The notes beneath the pieces are model-generated. The model did no database searches. It was not told where the DNA came from and saw only the letters and a program-made list of their open reading frames with translations. This document shows, in pieces, positions 1 through 8,645 of a stretch of DNA of 33,119 nt (its first letter is position 1; each line of letters begins with the position of its first letter). The translations under genes and the position numbers were made by a program. Source of the stretch: DAIOEK01 sp964600595 (GTDB lineage Bacteria > Chloroflexota > Anaerolineae > Anaerolineales > Anaerolineaceae); NCBI GenBank assembly GCA_964600595.1, contig CAZRKL010000013.1, positions 1 to 33,119 of the forward strand, given 5' to 3'.

Positions 1-757
1 GTTCCAGGTCTTCAATAATCGGCAGGGCAATATCTTTACCGATGGCAAAATATTGGTTGAAATCGGGTCGTGAACGGTAATTCACGCCAATTACTTTGCC
101 GTCTTCGGTCACCAAAGGACCACCGGAATTGCCGGGGTTGATGGTGGCATCATGCGCGATGACAGAATCGATGGATGACCAGAAAGTCTGACCATCTGCT
201 TTTGTTTTGGAAACGATGCCTTTGGTCAGGTTGTATTCCGGTTCGCTGAGCGGGAACCCGGCAGCGTAAACTTCCATTCCAACTTTCACATCATCGTCAT
301 ACCACTCGAGGTAGGGGAATTCTCCACCGCTGACCTGGATAACTGCCAGGTCGGCGCACTCAGAAACAGCTACAATCCGGGCGTTGTAGGGGGTGGAATC
401 ACCGCCCACATATACCTTAAGGATTGCCGCGCCGGTAACCACGTGGTTGTTGGTCACCGCCAACCCATCGGGGCTGATAAAGAAGCCGGTTCCGGTCCAG
501 CCAGCGTTAAGCTGGGTACCCTGCTGCGGGTCAACACTGGTGCCCTGTGCTTCAACCTGTATGGTTGCAGATTGGACTCCATCCAGATCGCTAACCGCAT
601 CACCAGCCGGAACGTTCGGCTCAGGTCGATCAACTTCTTCGGTGACATCAACCGGTTCTTTGGTTTCTTTCTCACCAGAGCTGGATAAACAAGCTGTTCC
701 AACAATCGTAACCAGCAAAGCTAGAAAAACAAAAGGTTTAAGGACTCTCCATAACAT
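1..757 (-). CDS. HtrA/DegP-type trypsin-like serine protease, C-terminus cut by window edge
   Basis: I translated this from the minus strand. It is open at base 1, so only about 252 residues of the N-terminal side are present. The start ATG (757-755) follows a strong AGGAGGAG Shine-Dalgarno. The N-terminus has a hydrophobic signal ending in a Cys (GTAC), probably a lipoprotein although the lipobox is imperfect, then an acidic Glu/Pro-rich linker. The protease domain shows all three S1C triad motifs: His in TNNHVV, Asp in CADLAVIQV and Ser in PGNSGGP. The family degrades or refolds damaged proteins outside the membrane. Any PDZ domain would lie beyond the edge. Protease family is confident; whether it is a true HtrA with PDZ cannot be seen. 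Confidence 0.88.
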   Translation of the reverse strand, partial: MLWRVLKPFVFLALLVTIVGTACLSSSGEKETKEPVDVTEEVDRPEPNVPAGDAVSDLDGVQSATIQVEAQGTSVDPQQGTQLNAGWTGTGFFISPDGLAVTNNHVVTGAAILKVYVGGDSTPYNARIVAVSECADLAVIQVSGGEFPYLEWYDDDVKVGMEVYAAGFPLSEPEYNLTKGIVSKTKADGQTFWSSIDSVIAHDATINPGNSGGPLVTEDGKVIGVNYRSRPDFNQYFAIGKDIALPIIEDLE

Positions 758-810
758 GGGTAACATCTCCTCCTGAAAAATAATGGGGCATGGGTTTTTT
801 ATGCCACTTT

Positions 811-839
811 AGTATAGATATGTGAAAGATAATATTCAA
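811..839 (-). promoter_or_regulatory. Sigma-70-like promoter of the HtrA-type protease gene
   Basis: Reading leftwards, TTGAAT (839-834), a 17-base spacer and TATACT (816-811) give a good vegetative promoter. The start codon is at 757, leaving a leader of about 45 bases. The leader contains a short GGCAT/ATGCC inverted repeat just downstream of the -10 box. Spacing and position support the call; activity is inferred. Confidence 0.6.
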
Positions 840-940
840 GCGTAAATGGGCATAAATAGTTAAGAATGATTATACGAGAATTACAAAATCAGGCTAATGC
901 AGGTCTGATAGAAAAGAACTGATATGCGGGAAGTTCATTT

Positions 941-978
941 AACAAAACATCCGATTTCATTCCAGAAATCGGATGTTT
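941..978 (-). terminator. Rho-independent terminator of dnaN
   Basis: A perfect 13-bp inverted repeat (945-957 with 966-978, 8-base loop, arm AAACATCCGATTT) lies 20 bases past the dnaN stop. On the minus strand it runs into TTTTGTT, so it terminates leftward transcription from dnaN before the protease gene. Confidence 0.85.
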
Positions 979-997
979 ATGATCATCAAGAACCATC

Positions 998-2125
998 TTA
1001 AAGATGCATGGGCATGATCACATGCACAAAGCTGTCATCGCTGACTGGTTTCACCACCCCGGGTGTGTTGGGCGCGGTGGTCTCGAGCGCCACGTTGGGA
1101 GTGTGGATCGCCTCCAGCACCTCGCGCAGGAAGCGCACATTGAAAGCTATCAACAGGTTCGCGCCTTCAATGGTCGCCTCGATACCCTCTTCGCTTTTTC
1201 CGGTCTCTTCGGTCATGGCAGATATTTCCACCACGCTGCCCATGCTTTCGCCAGCCGGTTTAAGATTCATGCGTACCACATTTGAACCTTCGCGGGCAAA
1301 GACTTCAGCCCGTTTGCAGGCAGACAGGAAAGCCTGGGTTGAAAGAATGGTGCGGGTTTTATAAGTCTTGGGGATGATCTGGTTGCAATCGGGGAATTTA
1401 CCTTCAATCAGTTGTGAAGCGACTTCTACATCTTTAAGGGTGAAAACCACCTGCCCCCGACCGGCGGGTACAGACATGGTGATGGATTGTTCGCCATCCA
1501 CTGCTACACGCGCCAGTTCAGAAAGCGCCCTGGCGGGAACAATGATACTGACCGGGGAAGCCACAGGCGTGGAAAGGGGTGCCCGTTTAACCGAAATGCG
1601 GAAACCATCCGCGGCAGCCATCATTAATTCATTGTCTGCCAGGTTGATCTGCGCTCCCATCAGTACCGGGCGGGCTTCATCACCCGAGGCGGCGAAAACC
1701 ACCTGCTGAATCATTTCCTTAAAGTCAGCCACATTCAGCTGCACACTGTTATCCACATCCGGAACCGGCATGGGCGGGAATTCCTGCGCGTCGATCCCTT
1801 TAACCTCGGCGGTGGATGCGGTGGAATGCACTTCCATGCTCTGTGTGCGTGGGTTCAATTCAAGATTGAGGGATTCGTTGGGCAGGGTATTGACCAGGTC
1901 AATAAAAGTCCGCGCCGGCACGGTAAAGCTGCCTTCCTCTTCGACCTTCGCGCCAATCCAGCAGGTGATACCCAGCTCCAGGTTGGTGGCGGATAACCGC
2001 AATCTGCCTTCATCGGTCGCGAGAAGAATATTCGACAGCACCGGAAGGGTCGTGCGAGCCGCGACCGCGCGGGAAACAATATTCAGCCCGTGTGCGAGAT
2101 TCTGTTGTGTGACGGAAACTTTCAT
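998..2125 (-). CDS. dnaN: DNA polymerase III subunit beta (sliding clamp)
   Basis: The 375-residue product has the normal length of a bacterial beta clamp. It shows the family layout of three similar clamp domains of about 120 residues each, beginning MKVSVTQQNLAHGL and ending in the family-typical IMPMHL tail. The dimeric ring encircles DNA and tethers polymerase III and repair proteins. The ATG at 2125 has GAGGG a few bases upstream. The gene is monocistronic here: a promoter candidate sits in the divergent spacer and a strong hairpin follows the stop. No dnaA or recF is seen beside it within the window, so the classical dnaA-dnaN-recF order is not present on this side. Confidence 0.97.
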   Translation of the reverse strand: MKVSVTQQNLAHGLNIVSRAVAARTTLPVLSNILLATDEGRLRLSATNLELGITCWIGAKVEEEGSFTVPARTFIDLVNTLPNESLNLELNPRTQSMEVHSTASTAEVKGIDAQEFPPMPVPDVDNSVQLNVADFKEMIQQVVFAASGDEARPVLMGAQINLADNELMMAAADGFRISVKRAPLSTPVASPVSIIVPARALSELARVAVDGEQSITMSVPAGRGQVVFTLKDVEVASQLIEGKFPDCNQIIPKTYKTRTILSTQAFLSACKRAEVFAREGSNVVRMNLKPAGESMGSVVEISAMTEETGKSEEGIEATIEGANLLIAFNVRFLREVLEAIHTPNVALETTAPNTPGVVKPVSDDSFVHVIMPMHL

Positions 2126-2182
2126 GGCTTACCCTCATTCTTCCCCAGATATTGTTCTGATGGCTTCACTATTGATGTTCCT

Positions 2183-2209
2183 ATTATATCCAGAATCGAT
2201 GATTTTCAA
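2183..2209 (-). promoter_or_regulatory. Candidate dnaN promoter
   Basis: On the minus strand a perfect TATAAT (2188-2183) lies 58 bases before the dnaN start, with TTGAAA (2209-2204) upstream at a short 15-base spacing. The -10 box is convincing; the -35 spacing is suboptimal. Confidence 0.5.
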
Positions 2210-2269
2210 ACTATGCTCAGCCTGTTTGTGTGATAGAATTTTTTGAATTCTTTCCGATATTAATAAAAT

Positions 2270-3493
2270 ATGGACTCCATTAAAAAATACTTTACCCAAA
2301 TGCCCAGAGAGTTGAAGCTGTTCATGTTGGTCACCATTGCCATGGGCATGGCGTACAACATGTACGATTCGACCTTTAATAATTACATCAACGCCCGTTT
2401 TGAGTTGACTGGATTTCAGCGCTCATTTCTGGAATTACCCCGCGAACTGCCTGGTTTTTTGGTAGTCTTTGTTTCTGCGCTGTTATGGTTTTTGTGCAGC
2501 CGGCGTTTGGGCATGGTTGCCATGATATTTGGCGCGGTGGGAGCAATCCTGATCGGTTTTGTTTCACCCACCTACGCAATTATGACTCTGTGGCTGTTTG
2601 TATACAGCATGGGCAGCCATATCTTTCTACCTTTGCAATCTTCCATTGGCATGGAACTGGCTGAACCCGGCAAAACCGGGCAGCGCTTGGGGCAGCTCAA
2701 CTCCATTCGTAACATGGCTGCCATCTTTGGCAGTTTTATTGTGTTTCTTGGATTCCGGTATCTAAATTTCAATTTCCACCACACCTTCATCCTCACGGCA
2801 GTATTCCTGGGAATCGCCGCGGTTATTCTACTGGCGATGAAGCCCAATCAACCAGCGCCATCGCGCACCTTTTTGAAGCTTCATCCAGAATATAAGCTGT
2901 ATTACTTTCTGGCCATTTTATACGGCTCACGCAAACAGATCTTCCTTACCTTTGGTCCCTGGGTGCTGGTAACGGTGTTTGACCAGCCCACACAGGTCAT
3001 GGCAACCCTGCTTATGGTGGGCGGGATTATCGGGATCATCTTTCAGCCCCTGCTGGGGTGGATGATCGACCGTTTGGGCGAAAAGACAGTTCTCTTATCT
3101 GAAGCTGTGCTTCTGGTGTTTGTCTGTTTTGGATACGGATTCTCCCGCTTCCTGTTTTCAGAGCAGGTTGCTCTCTACATCACCTTCACCTGCTTCCTGC
3201 TTGACCAGATGCTGATGTCGGTTAACATGGCTCGTGCCACATATATGAAAAAGGTCGCTGTTGACCCGGCAGATATTCAACCGGCGCTAACCATGGCTGT
3301 GACCATCGACCATGTATTTTCGATCAGCGTCGCCCTCATCGGCGGAATAATCTGGAATAATTTTGGTTACCAGTTTGTGTTTTTACTGGGAGCTTTCATC
3401 GCCTTGATCAACATGTTAGCCGCCACGCGCATCCACCTGCCAGATACAACCGGGCAAACTCCCCTGCCGGTGAATGCAGGGAAACCAGCTTAA
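2270..3493 (+). CDS. Major facilitator superfamily transporter, substrate unknown
   Basis: A 407-residue, very hydrophobic protein with about 12 predicted membrane helices in two halves. The central cytoplasmic loop lies around residues 195-215, and a GWMIDRLGEK segment near residue 265 resembles the conserved MFS loop between helices 8 and 9. MFS proteins move small solutes by uniport, symport or antiport. Nothing in the neighbours (dnaN behind, a DUF1330 gene ahead) points to a substrate. The ATG has no recognisable Shine-Dalgarno; an AT-rich stretch lies directly before it. Fold assignment is strong; function is unknown. Confidence 0.8.
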   Translation: MDSIKKYFTQMPRELKLFMLVTIAMGMAYNMYDSTFNNYINARFELTGFQRSFLELPRELPGFLVVFVSALLWFLCSRRLGMVAMIFGAVGAILIGFVSPTYAIMTLWLFVYSMGSHIFLPLQSSIGMELAEPGKTGQRLGQLNSIRNMAAIFGSFIVFLGFRYLNFNFHHTFILTAVFLGIAAVILLAMKPNQPAPSRTFLKLHPEYKLYYFLAILYGSRKQIFLTFGPWVLVTVFDQPTQVMATLLMVGGIIGIIFQPLLGWMIDRLGEKTVLLSEAVLLVFVCFGYGFSRFLFSEQVALYITFTCFLLDQMLMSVNMARATYMKKVAVDPADIQPALTMAVTIDHVFSISVALIGGIIWNNFGYQFVFLLGAFIALINMLAATRIHLPDTTGQTPLPVNAGKPA

Positions 3494-3610
3494 CCAAGCA
3501 TCGATCCATATCAATTCTCGCAGCCAAAACAATTAGATAGGGCGAGTTTTGTCACCTCTGCAGATCGCATAATGGGATTTTTGTCAGATGACTTGGTGTG
3601 CCAATTCCTC

Positions 3611-3616
3611 TATAAT
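3611..3616 (+). promoter_or_regulatory. -10 box upstream of the DUF1330 gene
   Basis: A perfect TATAAT lies 45 bases before the ATG of the next gene. The best -35 candidate, TTGTCA at 3581-3586, is spaced too far (24 bases), so only the -10 element is claimed. Confidence 0.35.
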
Positions 3617-3660
3617 GGTAGTATCCAAAAACCCCACACCCTTCTAAAAGAGGAGATTTT

Positions 3661-3975
3661 ATGCCTGCATATGTAATCGTGGAAGTGCACATCACCAGCC
3701 CCGAAGAGTATGAGGAAGTAAAAAAGCTCACCCCGCCGGTTTTATCCAAATACGGCGGCAAGTATCTGGCAAGAAGCGGCGAAGTGGAAAACCTGGCTGG
3801 AGAATGGAACCCTGAACGGATTGTACTTCTGGAGTTCCCTACTCTTGAAAAGGCAAAAGAATGGGTAAGTTCACCCGAGTATGAACCAGTCAAAGCCATT
3901 CGCGACAAGACCGCCCAGGTGAATATGGTTGCGTTTGAATCCCTCGCGCAACCGCCCCGTGAAATGGTCGGTTAA
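3661..3975 (+). CDS. DUF1330-family dimeric alpha-beta-barrel protein
   Basis: 104 residues, starting at an ATG with AGAGGAG about 5 bases upstream. The N-terminus (AYVIVEVHITSPEEYEEV) and the middle part (LLEFPTLEKAKEWVSSPEY) fit the DUF1330 pattern, a small ferredoxin-like dimeric barrel related to stress-responsive and EthD-like proteins. Biochemical role is not established for the family. It has its own -10 box and ends 6 bases before the convergent uvrC stop, with no terminator between them. Confidence 0.8.
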   Translation: MPAYVIVEVHITSPEEYEEVKKLTPPVLSKYGGKYLARSGEVENLAGEWNPERIVLLEFPTLEKAKEWVSSPEYEPVKAIRDKTAQVNMVAFESLAQPPREMVG

Positions 3976-3981
3976 ACAAAC

Positions 3982-5844
3982 TTATTCCAAAGCTGATTTT
4001 ATATTTTTCGCCACCGCCAGGGTTACACCCTTGACGGAAGTCAGTTGTTCCAGAGAAGCCCGCCCGATCTCTTCAATTGACCCGAAGTGCCTGAGCAGGG
4101 CTTTTCGGCGTGTCGGCCCCACCCCGGAGATGACATCGAGACGAGAAGCTAACCCCACCTTGGTGCGCTTGTTGCGGTGGGTGGTAATGCCAAAACGATG
4201 GGCTTCATCGCGAATACGCTGCACCAGGTACAGCGCCTGGCTGTGACGTGGCAGAAGCACCGATTTATTCTTACCTGGCAGGAATAATTCTTCCATCTGC
4301 TTGGCCAGACCGACCACCTGCACTTTATCCTGTAAATCAAACTCCGCCAGTATCTTTACCGCGCGCCCCAGTTGCCCCTTGCCACCATCCACTATCAGCA
4401 GGTCCGGCAGAATGGAAAAGGCTTCATCCACCTTCTTGCCGGGTGTTTCATCTTCGGTAATCAACTTCCAGCGTTTGAACCTCCGGGTAAGTACTTCCTC
4501 CATCGAAGCGAAGTCATCTGGTCCGATTACTGTCTTAATGTTGAAGTGCCTGTAATTCTTTTTGCTGGGGACGCCTAGCTCAAAGACCACCATGCTGCCC
4601 ACTGAGGCAGTTCCCTGAATATTAGAAATATCGTAGCACTCGATTTTGTTGAGCGGTTTATCCAGTTCTAGCGCCTGCTGTAATTCAGCCAGTGCCTGTG
4701 ATTGTTTGTTGGTATCTGCCTGCCAGCGTGCACGTAACGCCAGGAGTGTTTCAGATGCGTTTTCGGCTGCCATTTTTACCAGATCGGCTGATTTACCACG
4801 GCGTGGAACCAATAATTCAACTTTCTGACAATTCCGCTGGGTATGCAGCCATTGCTTGATGATTGCCGCTTCCTCAATTTCCTGAGGCAGCATCACCTGC
4901 GGCGGGATGGTCGCCGCCTCGGTATAGAACTGTTTCAGGAATTGACTGATGACTTCCTGATCTGCCGCATCTTCAGTACCTTCGAGAATAAAGTATTCCC
5001 TGCCTATCATCTTCCCGGAACGGATGAAGAATATTTGCACACAGGCTTCGCCATCTTCGCGTGCCATTGCGACCACATCTGAATCCATCTGGTCAGCCGA
5101 AATTACCTTCTGCTTCTCAACGACCGTATTTATCGCTTGAATCTGATCGCGAATGGCTGCAGCTTTTTCAAATTGCAACACTTCTGATGCGTGGCTCATC
5201 TCAGATTTCAGGCGCTGCACGATCGGGGTTGTATGCCCATCCAGAAAATCACACAAGTCTAGAATGTTCCGGCGGTAAGCCTCTTGATCCACCGCGCCAA
5301 TGCAGGGGGCGTTGCACAGCTTGATGTCAAAATAAAGACAGGCACGCGCATCTCTGCCGGTGATATCGCGATCACAGGTAAGGTATGGAAACAGCTTGCG
5401 AAGCAAATCCAGTGTCTGGTGGACCGCCCAGACCGAAGTATAGGGTCCGAAGTAGCGGGCGCCATCTTTTGTCATCTCTCGCGTAATGGTGACCCGTGGG
5501 AAAGGATCCTGCCAGTGCACCTTGATATACGGATACCGCTTGTCATCTTTGAGGCGGATGTTGTAGTGCGGACGGTGTTTTTTGATTAAATTCATCTCGA
5601 GGATCAAAGCTTCGAGCTCACTGCCGACTACGATCCACTCGATGGAGGCAATATTCTTTACCAACTGGCGGGTTTTCTGACTTTGGTCTGTTGGCGAATG
5701 AAAATAAGACCTGACCCGGTTCTTTAAGTTGATAGCCTTGCCAACATAAATCACCGCGCCCTGACTGTTTTTATAAATATAACAACCGGGTTTATTCGGC
5801 AGGGTATCCAGAACTCCCTGCAAATCAGATCCAGGATTTTCCAT
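3982..5844 (-). CDS. uvrC: Excinuclease ABC subunit C
   Basis: 620 residues, normal for UvrC, which makes both incisions around bulky DNA lesions with UvrA and UvrB. Domains in order: GIY-YIG nuclease near residues 16-95 (GCYIY...IYVGK); four cysteines at 157, 169, 177 and 181 matching the Fe-S cluster region known in UvrC; a UVR domain for UvrB contact near 204-239; an RNase H-like nuclease with YDISN (D405) and VDGGKGQL (D486); and a helix-hairpin-helix tail near 567-620. The ATG at 5844 lacks a Shine-Dalgarno but is preceded at leaderless spacing by an extended -10 motif. The gene is divergent from pncC and convergent with the DUF1330 gene. Confidence 0.98.
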   Translation of the reverse strand: MENPGSDLQGVLDTLPNKPGCYIYKNSQGAVIYVGKAINLKNRVRSYFHSPTDQSQKTRQLVKNIASIEWIVVGSELEALILEMNLIKKHRPHYNIRLKDDKRYPYIKVHWQDPFPRVTITREMTKDGARYFGPYTSVWAVHQTLDLLRKLFPYLTCDRDITGRDARACLYFDIKLCNAPCIGAVDQEAYRRNILDLCDFLDGHTTPIVQRLKSEMSHASEVLQFEKAAAIRDQIQAINTVVEKQKVISADQMDSDVVAMAREDGEACVQIFFIRSGKMIGREYFILEGTEDAADQEVISQFLKQFYTEAATIPPQVMLPQEIEEAAIIKQWLHTQRNCQKVELLVPRRGKSADLVKMAAENASETLLALRARWQADTNKQSQALAELQQALELDKPLNKIECYDISNIQGTASVGSMVVFELGVPSKKNYRHFNIKTVIGPDDFASMEEVLTRRFKRWKLITEDETPGKKVDEAFSILPDLLIVDGGKGQLGRAVKILAEFDLQDKVQVVGLAKQMEELFLPGKNKSVLLPRHSQALYLVQRIRDEAHRFGITTHRNKRTKVGLASRLDVISGVGPTRRKALLRHFGSIEEIGRASLEQLTSVKGVTLAVAKNIKSALE

Positions 5845-5850
5845 GCAATA

Positions 5851-5859
5851 ATTTTATCA
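5851..5859 (-). promoter_or_regulatory. Extended -10 element placing a leaderless start on uvrC
   Basis: On the minus strand TGATAAAAT is followed by exactly six bases and then the uvrC ATG. This is a TGN-TAAAAT extended -10, and it would start transcription at or next to the A of the start codon. No -35 box or Shine-Dalgarno is evident. Leaderless translation is inferred. Confidence 0.4.
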
Positions 5860-5914
5860 TCCCATCCCGCGCAGAAAGCAGGATAATAAAATCAATTCGG
5901 AGCTTCAACGAGAG

Positions 5915-5920
5915 TATAAT
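5915..5920 (+). promoter_or_regulatory. -10 box upstream of pncC
   Basis: A perfect TATAAT lies 32 bases before the pncC ATG, with AAGGAT as ribosome binding site between them. No convincing -35 element at the right distance. Confidence 0.4.
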
Positions 5921-5952
5921 TACTCCACTTCAAAATAAGGATAGCGCGATTC

Positions 5953-6456
5953 ATGGATCTACCCGAAATATTGATTGCTGATTTCCTTCGTGAAAGAAAC
6001 TGGAAGCTGGCGGCAGCAGAATCCTGCACCGGGGGGTTGATCAGCCACCGGATCACCAACATCCCCGGCAGCTCAGATTATTATCTTGGTGGAGTCTGCG
6101 TCTACGCTTACGAAGCTAAAGAATGGCTGCTGGGAGTGCAGCATGAAACGATCACCACCCACGGAGCGGTCAGCAGTGAAACTGTGGTCGAGATGGCGCT
6201 GGGAGCGAAAAAGGTTCTGGGCGCAGATGTTGCCATCTCTGCCAGCGGAATCGCAGGTCCAGGGGGTGGCTTACCCAACAAACCGGTTGGTACGGTCTGG
6301 TTTGGAATGGCAACCCCAGATGGCGTCTGGGCAAAGGTGTTTGTGTTTCCTGGAGACCGGATTGCCGTAAAAGAAGCTTCAGCCGAAGAGATTCTCCAAT
6401 CTTTGTACCGTTATCTGCGGGATGGCGAACCCTGGGAAAACGCCCGCATAAAATAA
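5953..6456 (+). CDS. pncC: Nicotinamide-nucleotide amidase (CinA C-terminal domain type)
   Basis: 167 residues, the length of a stand-alone CinA C-terminal domain. Family motifs are present: AESCTGG with the catalytic Ser near residue 22, and SGIAGPGGG followed by KPVGTVWFG. The enzyme deamidates nicotinamide mononucleotide to nicotinic acid mononucleotide, salvaging NMN produced by NAD-dependent DNA ligase. The ATG has AAGGAT 11 bases upstream. The next gene, a glycosyltransferase, starts 27 bases after the stop, so the two are probably co-transcribed, although no functional link is obvious. Confidence 0.93.
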   Translation: MDLPEILIADFLRERNWKLAAAESCTGGLISHRITNIPGSSDYYLGGVCVYAYEAKEWLLGVQHETITTHGAVSSETVVEMALGAKKVLGADVAISASGIAGPGGGLPNKPVGTVWFGMATPDGVWAKVFVFPGDRIAVKEASAEEILQSLYRYLRDGEPWENARIK

Positions 6457-6483
6457 TTGCCATTTTCATTTCAAAGACATGAA

Positions 6484-7809
6484 ATGACTCATCCTGAAAA
6501 AAAGAAAATTCTTATTCTGTACGCCGACGCCGGGTTTGGGCATCGGAGCGCTGCCATAGCTATTCAGCAAGCGTTGCAGATTTCACATCCAGATGATAGT
6601 GAAGTCGAATTGCTAAATCCGCTGGAAGACGAACGCACCCCCACCCTGCTGCGGGAGAGCCAATCAGATTATGACCGTATCCTGAAATCTATGCCTGAAC
6701 TCTACCGGGTAGGCTACGAAGCAAGCGACTCCAGCCTGCCCGTGGCATTGATGGACGGCGCGTTCATACTGATGCTGTATGATGTGATGAGCGACCTCAT
6801 AAAAGACCATGAACCCGATGCCATCGTCACCACCTATCCTGCTTACCAGGCGCCCCTCGATGCGCTTTTCCTCGTACGGAATCAAAGAGTACCGCTTCTC
6901 ACCGTTGTTACGGATCTTGTATCCACGCATCGGACCTGGTTCAACCCGGGAGTCGATCTCTGCATGGTGCCAACCGAAGAAGTGAAACAGTTGGCGTTAA
7001 ATGCCATGCTTTCTGAGCAACAGATCAAAATTACCGGTATTCCTGTTTCTCCGTCATTTTCGCTGGGTTCAGTATCCCGGCAAGAGGTTCTGGATAGCCT
7101 GGGTTTATCACAAGATTTATTTACCCTACTAATTCTGGGAAGTAAACGGATAGAAGGTATGCCTGAGATACTGAACGGAATCAATCACTCTGCCCTGCCT
7201 GTCCAATTAATTCTGGTGGCCGGAGGGGATGATGACCTCTACCAGCGTTTTCAGAATGAAGCGTGGCATGTTCCGGTTAAGGTGCTCAATTTTGTCGAAA
7301 ATGTTCCCCAGTTAATGCGCGTTTCAGATATGCTTATTTGCAAGGCGGGCGGATTGGCTGTATCAGAAGCCCTTGCCAGCGGCAAACCAATGGCTCTGGT
7401 GAATGTCTTGCCCGGACAGGAAGCCGGTAACGCGCAGTACGTGGTGGAACATGGCGCCGGAGAACTGGCCAGAGACGCCATCCAATTGCTGGAGATATGC
7501 CACCATTGGCTGCAAGAAAACGCCACAGAATTAAAACAAAAATCTGAAATTGCTACCAAAATTGGCTTCCCTGAAGCGGCATTCAATGTAGCCGAAGAAG
7601 CCTGGCTGGCAGCCTGCCAACCGCCAGAAACAGGCAGTATTGCGCATTTATTTGAACGCTCTTACATTCTGAAAATGTTGAAAAAATACAGGGATGATCT
7701 CAAAAATGTCAACCTGCTCCCGCCCGCCGAAGAAATTAATAAGCGTTTACCGGTTATCAACTTTGAAGACAAGGTGATTTTTAAGAAAACCGACGATCAA
7801 CCCCACTAG
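6484..7809 (+). CDS. MGDG-synthase/UgtP-like glycolipid glycosyltransferase (GT28 type)
   Basis: 441 residues from the ATG at 6484; an in-frame TTG at 6457 would add nine residues but abuts the previous stop and looks less natural. Residues 9-28 (ILILYADAGFGHRSAAIAIQ) match the N-terminal MGDG-synthase signature with GFGH. The C-terminal half has LICKAGGLAVSEAL and LPGQEAGNAQYV, the sugar-nucleotide binding region shared by MurG, UgtP and plant MGDG synthases. The family moves a hexose from UDP-sugar to diacylglycerol at the membrane, making glycolipids. Whether it uses glucose or galactose cannot be read from sequence. It follows pncC closely and precedes the Rrf2 gene by about 70 bases. Confidence 0.85.
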   Translation: MTHPEKKKILILYADAGFGHRSAAIAIQQALQISHPDDSEVELLNPLEDERTPTLLRESQSDYDRILKSMPELYRVGYEASDSSLPVALMDGAFILMLYDVMSDLIKDHEPDAIVTTYPAYQAPLDALFLVRNQRVPLLTVVTDLVSTHRTWFNPGVDLCMVPTEEVKQLALNAMLSEQQIKITGIPVSPSFSLGSVSRQEVLDSLGLSQDLFTLLILGSKRIEGMPEILNGINHSALPVQLILVAGGDDDLYQRFQNEAWHVPVKVLNFVENVPQLMRVSDMLICKAGGLAVSEALASGKPMALVNVLPGQEAGNAQYVVEHGAGELARDAIQLLEICHHWLQENATELKQKSEIATKIGFPEAAFNVAEEAWLAACQPPETGSIAHLFERSYILKMLKKYRDDLKNVNLLPPAEEINKRLPVINFEDKVIFKKTDDQPH

Positions 7810-7878
7810 CCTGTAAAATAATGGTAAGATACAATATATTCAGATAATTTTCATCATTTTTACCGGAGAGGTAATGGA

Positions 7879-8283
7879 ATGCAGATAACCCGTCAGGCTG
7901 ATTACGCAATCCGCGCCATGCTTTATCTGGCGAACCTGCAACCTGGAGAGCGGGCAGCCACCAGTCAGATTGCTGAAAACAAGAAGATCCCTTCTTCGTT
8001 TCTGGCAAAGATCATCTCGCAGCTTTCGATTGCCGGTTTGATCCATACTTCTCGCGGCGCCCACGGCGGGGTTACCCTCGCCCGGCTGCCAGATCAGATC
8101 ACGGTTCTGGACGTAGTGGAAGCCATTGACGGACCCATCAGTATCAACAATTGCACGCTGGATCCGCACGTGTGCGAATTTGGAGAAGAATGTCCGATCA
8201 GGCCATTATGGTGTGACCTGCAGGCAGAACTGATTGCCAGACTGCGCTCGACAACATTTGAGCGATTTGTAAAAAACCAGTAG
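7879..8283 (+). CDS. Rrf2-family transcriptional regulator with Fe-S cysteines
   Basis: 134 residues, the typical Rrf2 size. The winged-helix DNA-binding part opens MQITRQADYAIRAMLYLA and contains the recognition region IPSSFLAKIISQL and the wing SRGAHGGVTLA. Cysteines at 92, 99 and 105 fit the three-Cys cluster motif of IscR/NsrR-type members, with an extra Cys at 112. Such proteins sense iron-sulfur status, NO or redox state. GGAGAGG precedes the ATG. The 85-residue gene 45 bases downstream shares the same terminator, so the two form one unit. Which signal it reads is not decidable here. Confidence 0.92.
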   Translation: MQITRQADYAIRAMLYLANLQPGERAATSQIAENKKIPSSFLAKIISQLSIAGLIHTSRGAHGGVTLARLPDQITVLDVVEAIDGPISINNCTLDPHVCEFGEECPIRPLWCDLQAELIARLRSTTFERFVKNQ

Positions 8284-8328
8284 AGAATTCTGAGAACCCT
8301 TGAGGAACTCTCAAAAAGGGAGAGACTT

Positions 8329-8586
8329 ATGAAATCAGGTATCCCCATCAGCCGGCATTGTGTTATTACACTCAAAACCAGTGAAGTTGTTGTCGATTGG
8401 GGGAATGGTGTATTTCAGGATATCCGAACCGGTGAATTACTGCCTGAAGACGATCAAAATGTCTCGCATACCAGCCTGGATGAAGAACTGAATGTGCTGC
8501 GAAAAATGGGTCTGGTGGAAAAGTATGACGTACATAATGTCTATATCATCCAAATGCCGGAACCGCCTAAACGAACCATAGAATAA
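8329..8586 (+). CDS. Small unknown protein encoded behind the Rrf2 regulator
   Basis: 85 residues, unrecognised. The start ATG follows GGGAGAG at good spacing. The product is soluble and slightly acidic, with a beta-rich first half (HCVITLKTSEVVVDWGNGVFQDI), one Cys at residue 11, and a mixed second half predicted helix then strand. No signal peptide or membrane helix. It lies between Rrf2 and a strong terminator, so it is probably an Rrf2 co-transcribed partner or target. No function is proposed. Confidence 0.7.
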   Translation: MKSGIPISRHCVITLKTSEVVVDWGNGVFQDIRTGELLPEDDQNVSHTSLDEELNVLRKMGLVEKYDVHNVYIIQMPEPPKRTIE

Positions 8587-8598
8587 AACAAAATAATC

Positions 8599-8625
8599 AA
8601 ATCCATCCGCGGGATGGATTTTTTT
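8599..8625 (+). terminator. Rho-independent terminator of the rrf2 unit
   Basis: A 10-bp stem (AAATCCATCC with GGATGGATTT, 3-base loop) merges into a run of eight T residues. It lies 13 bases after the stop of the 85-residue gene and only 20 bases before the next start codon. Confidence 0.93.
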
Positions 8626-8645
8626 CACTCTGTTTCAATCAAACC

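Noticed and set aside
393..776. Plus-strand ORF of 127 codons at the left end
   Set aside because: It is antisense to the HtrA-type protease whose catalytic triad is intact.
7821..7868. GGTAA...TTACC arms before the Rrf2 gene as an operator
   Set aside because: Only five matching bases, 30 or more apart; not distinguishable from chance.
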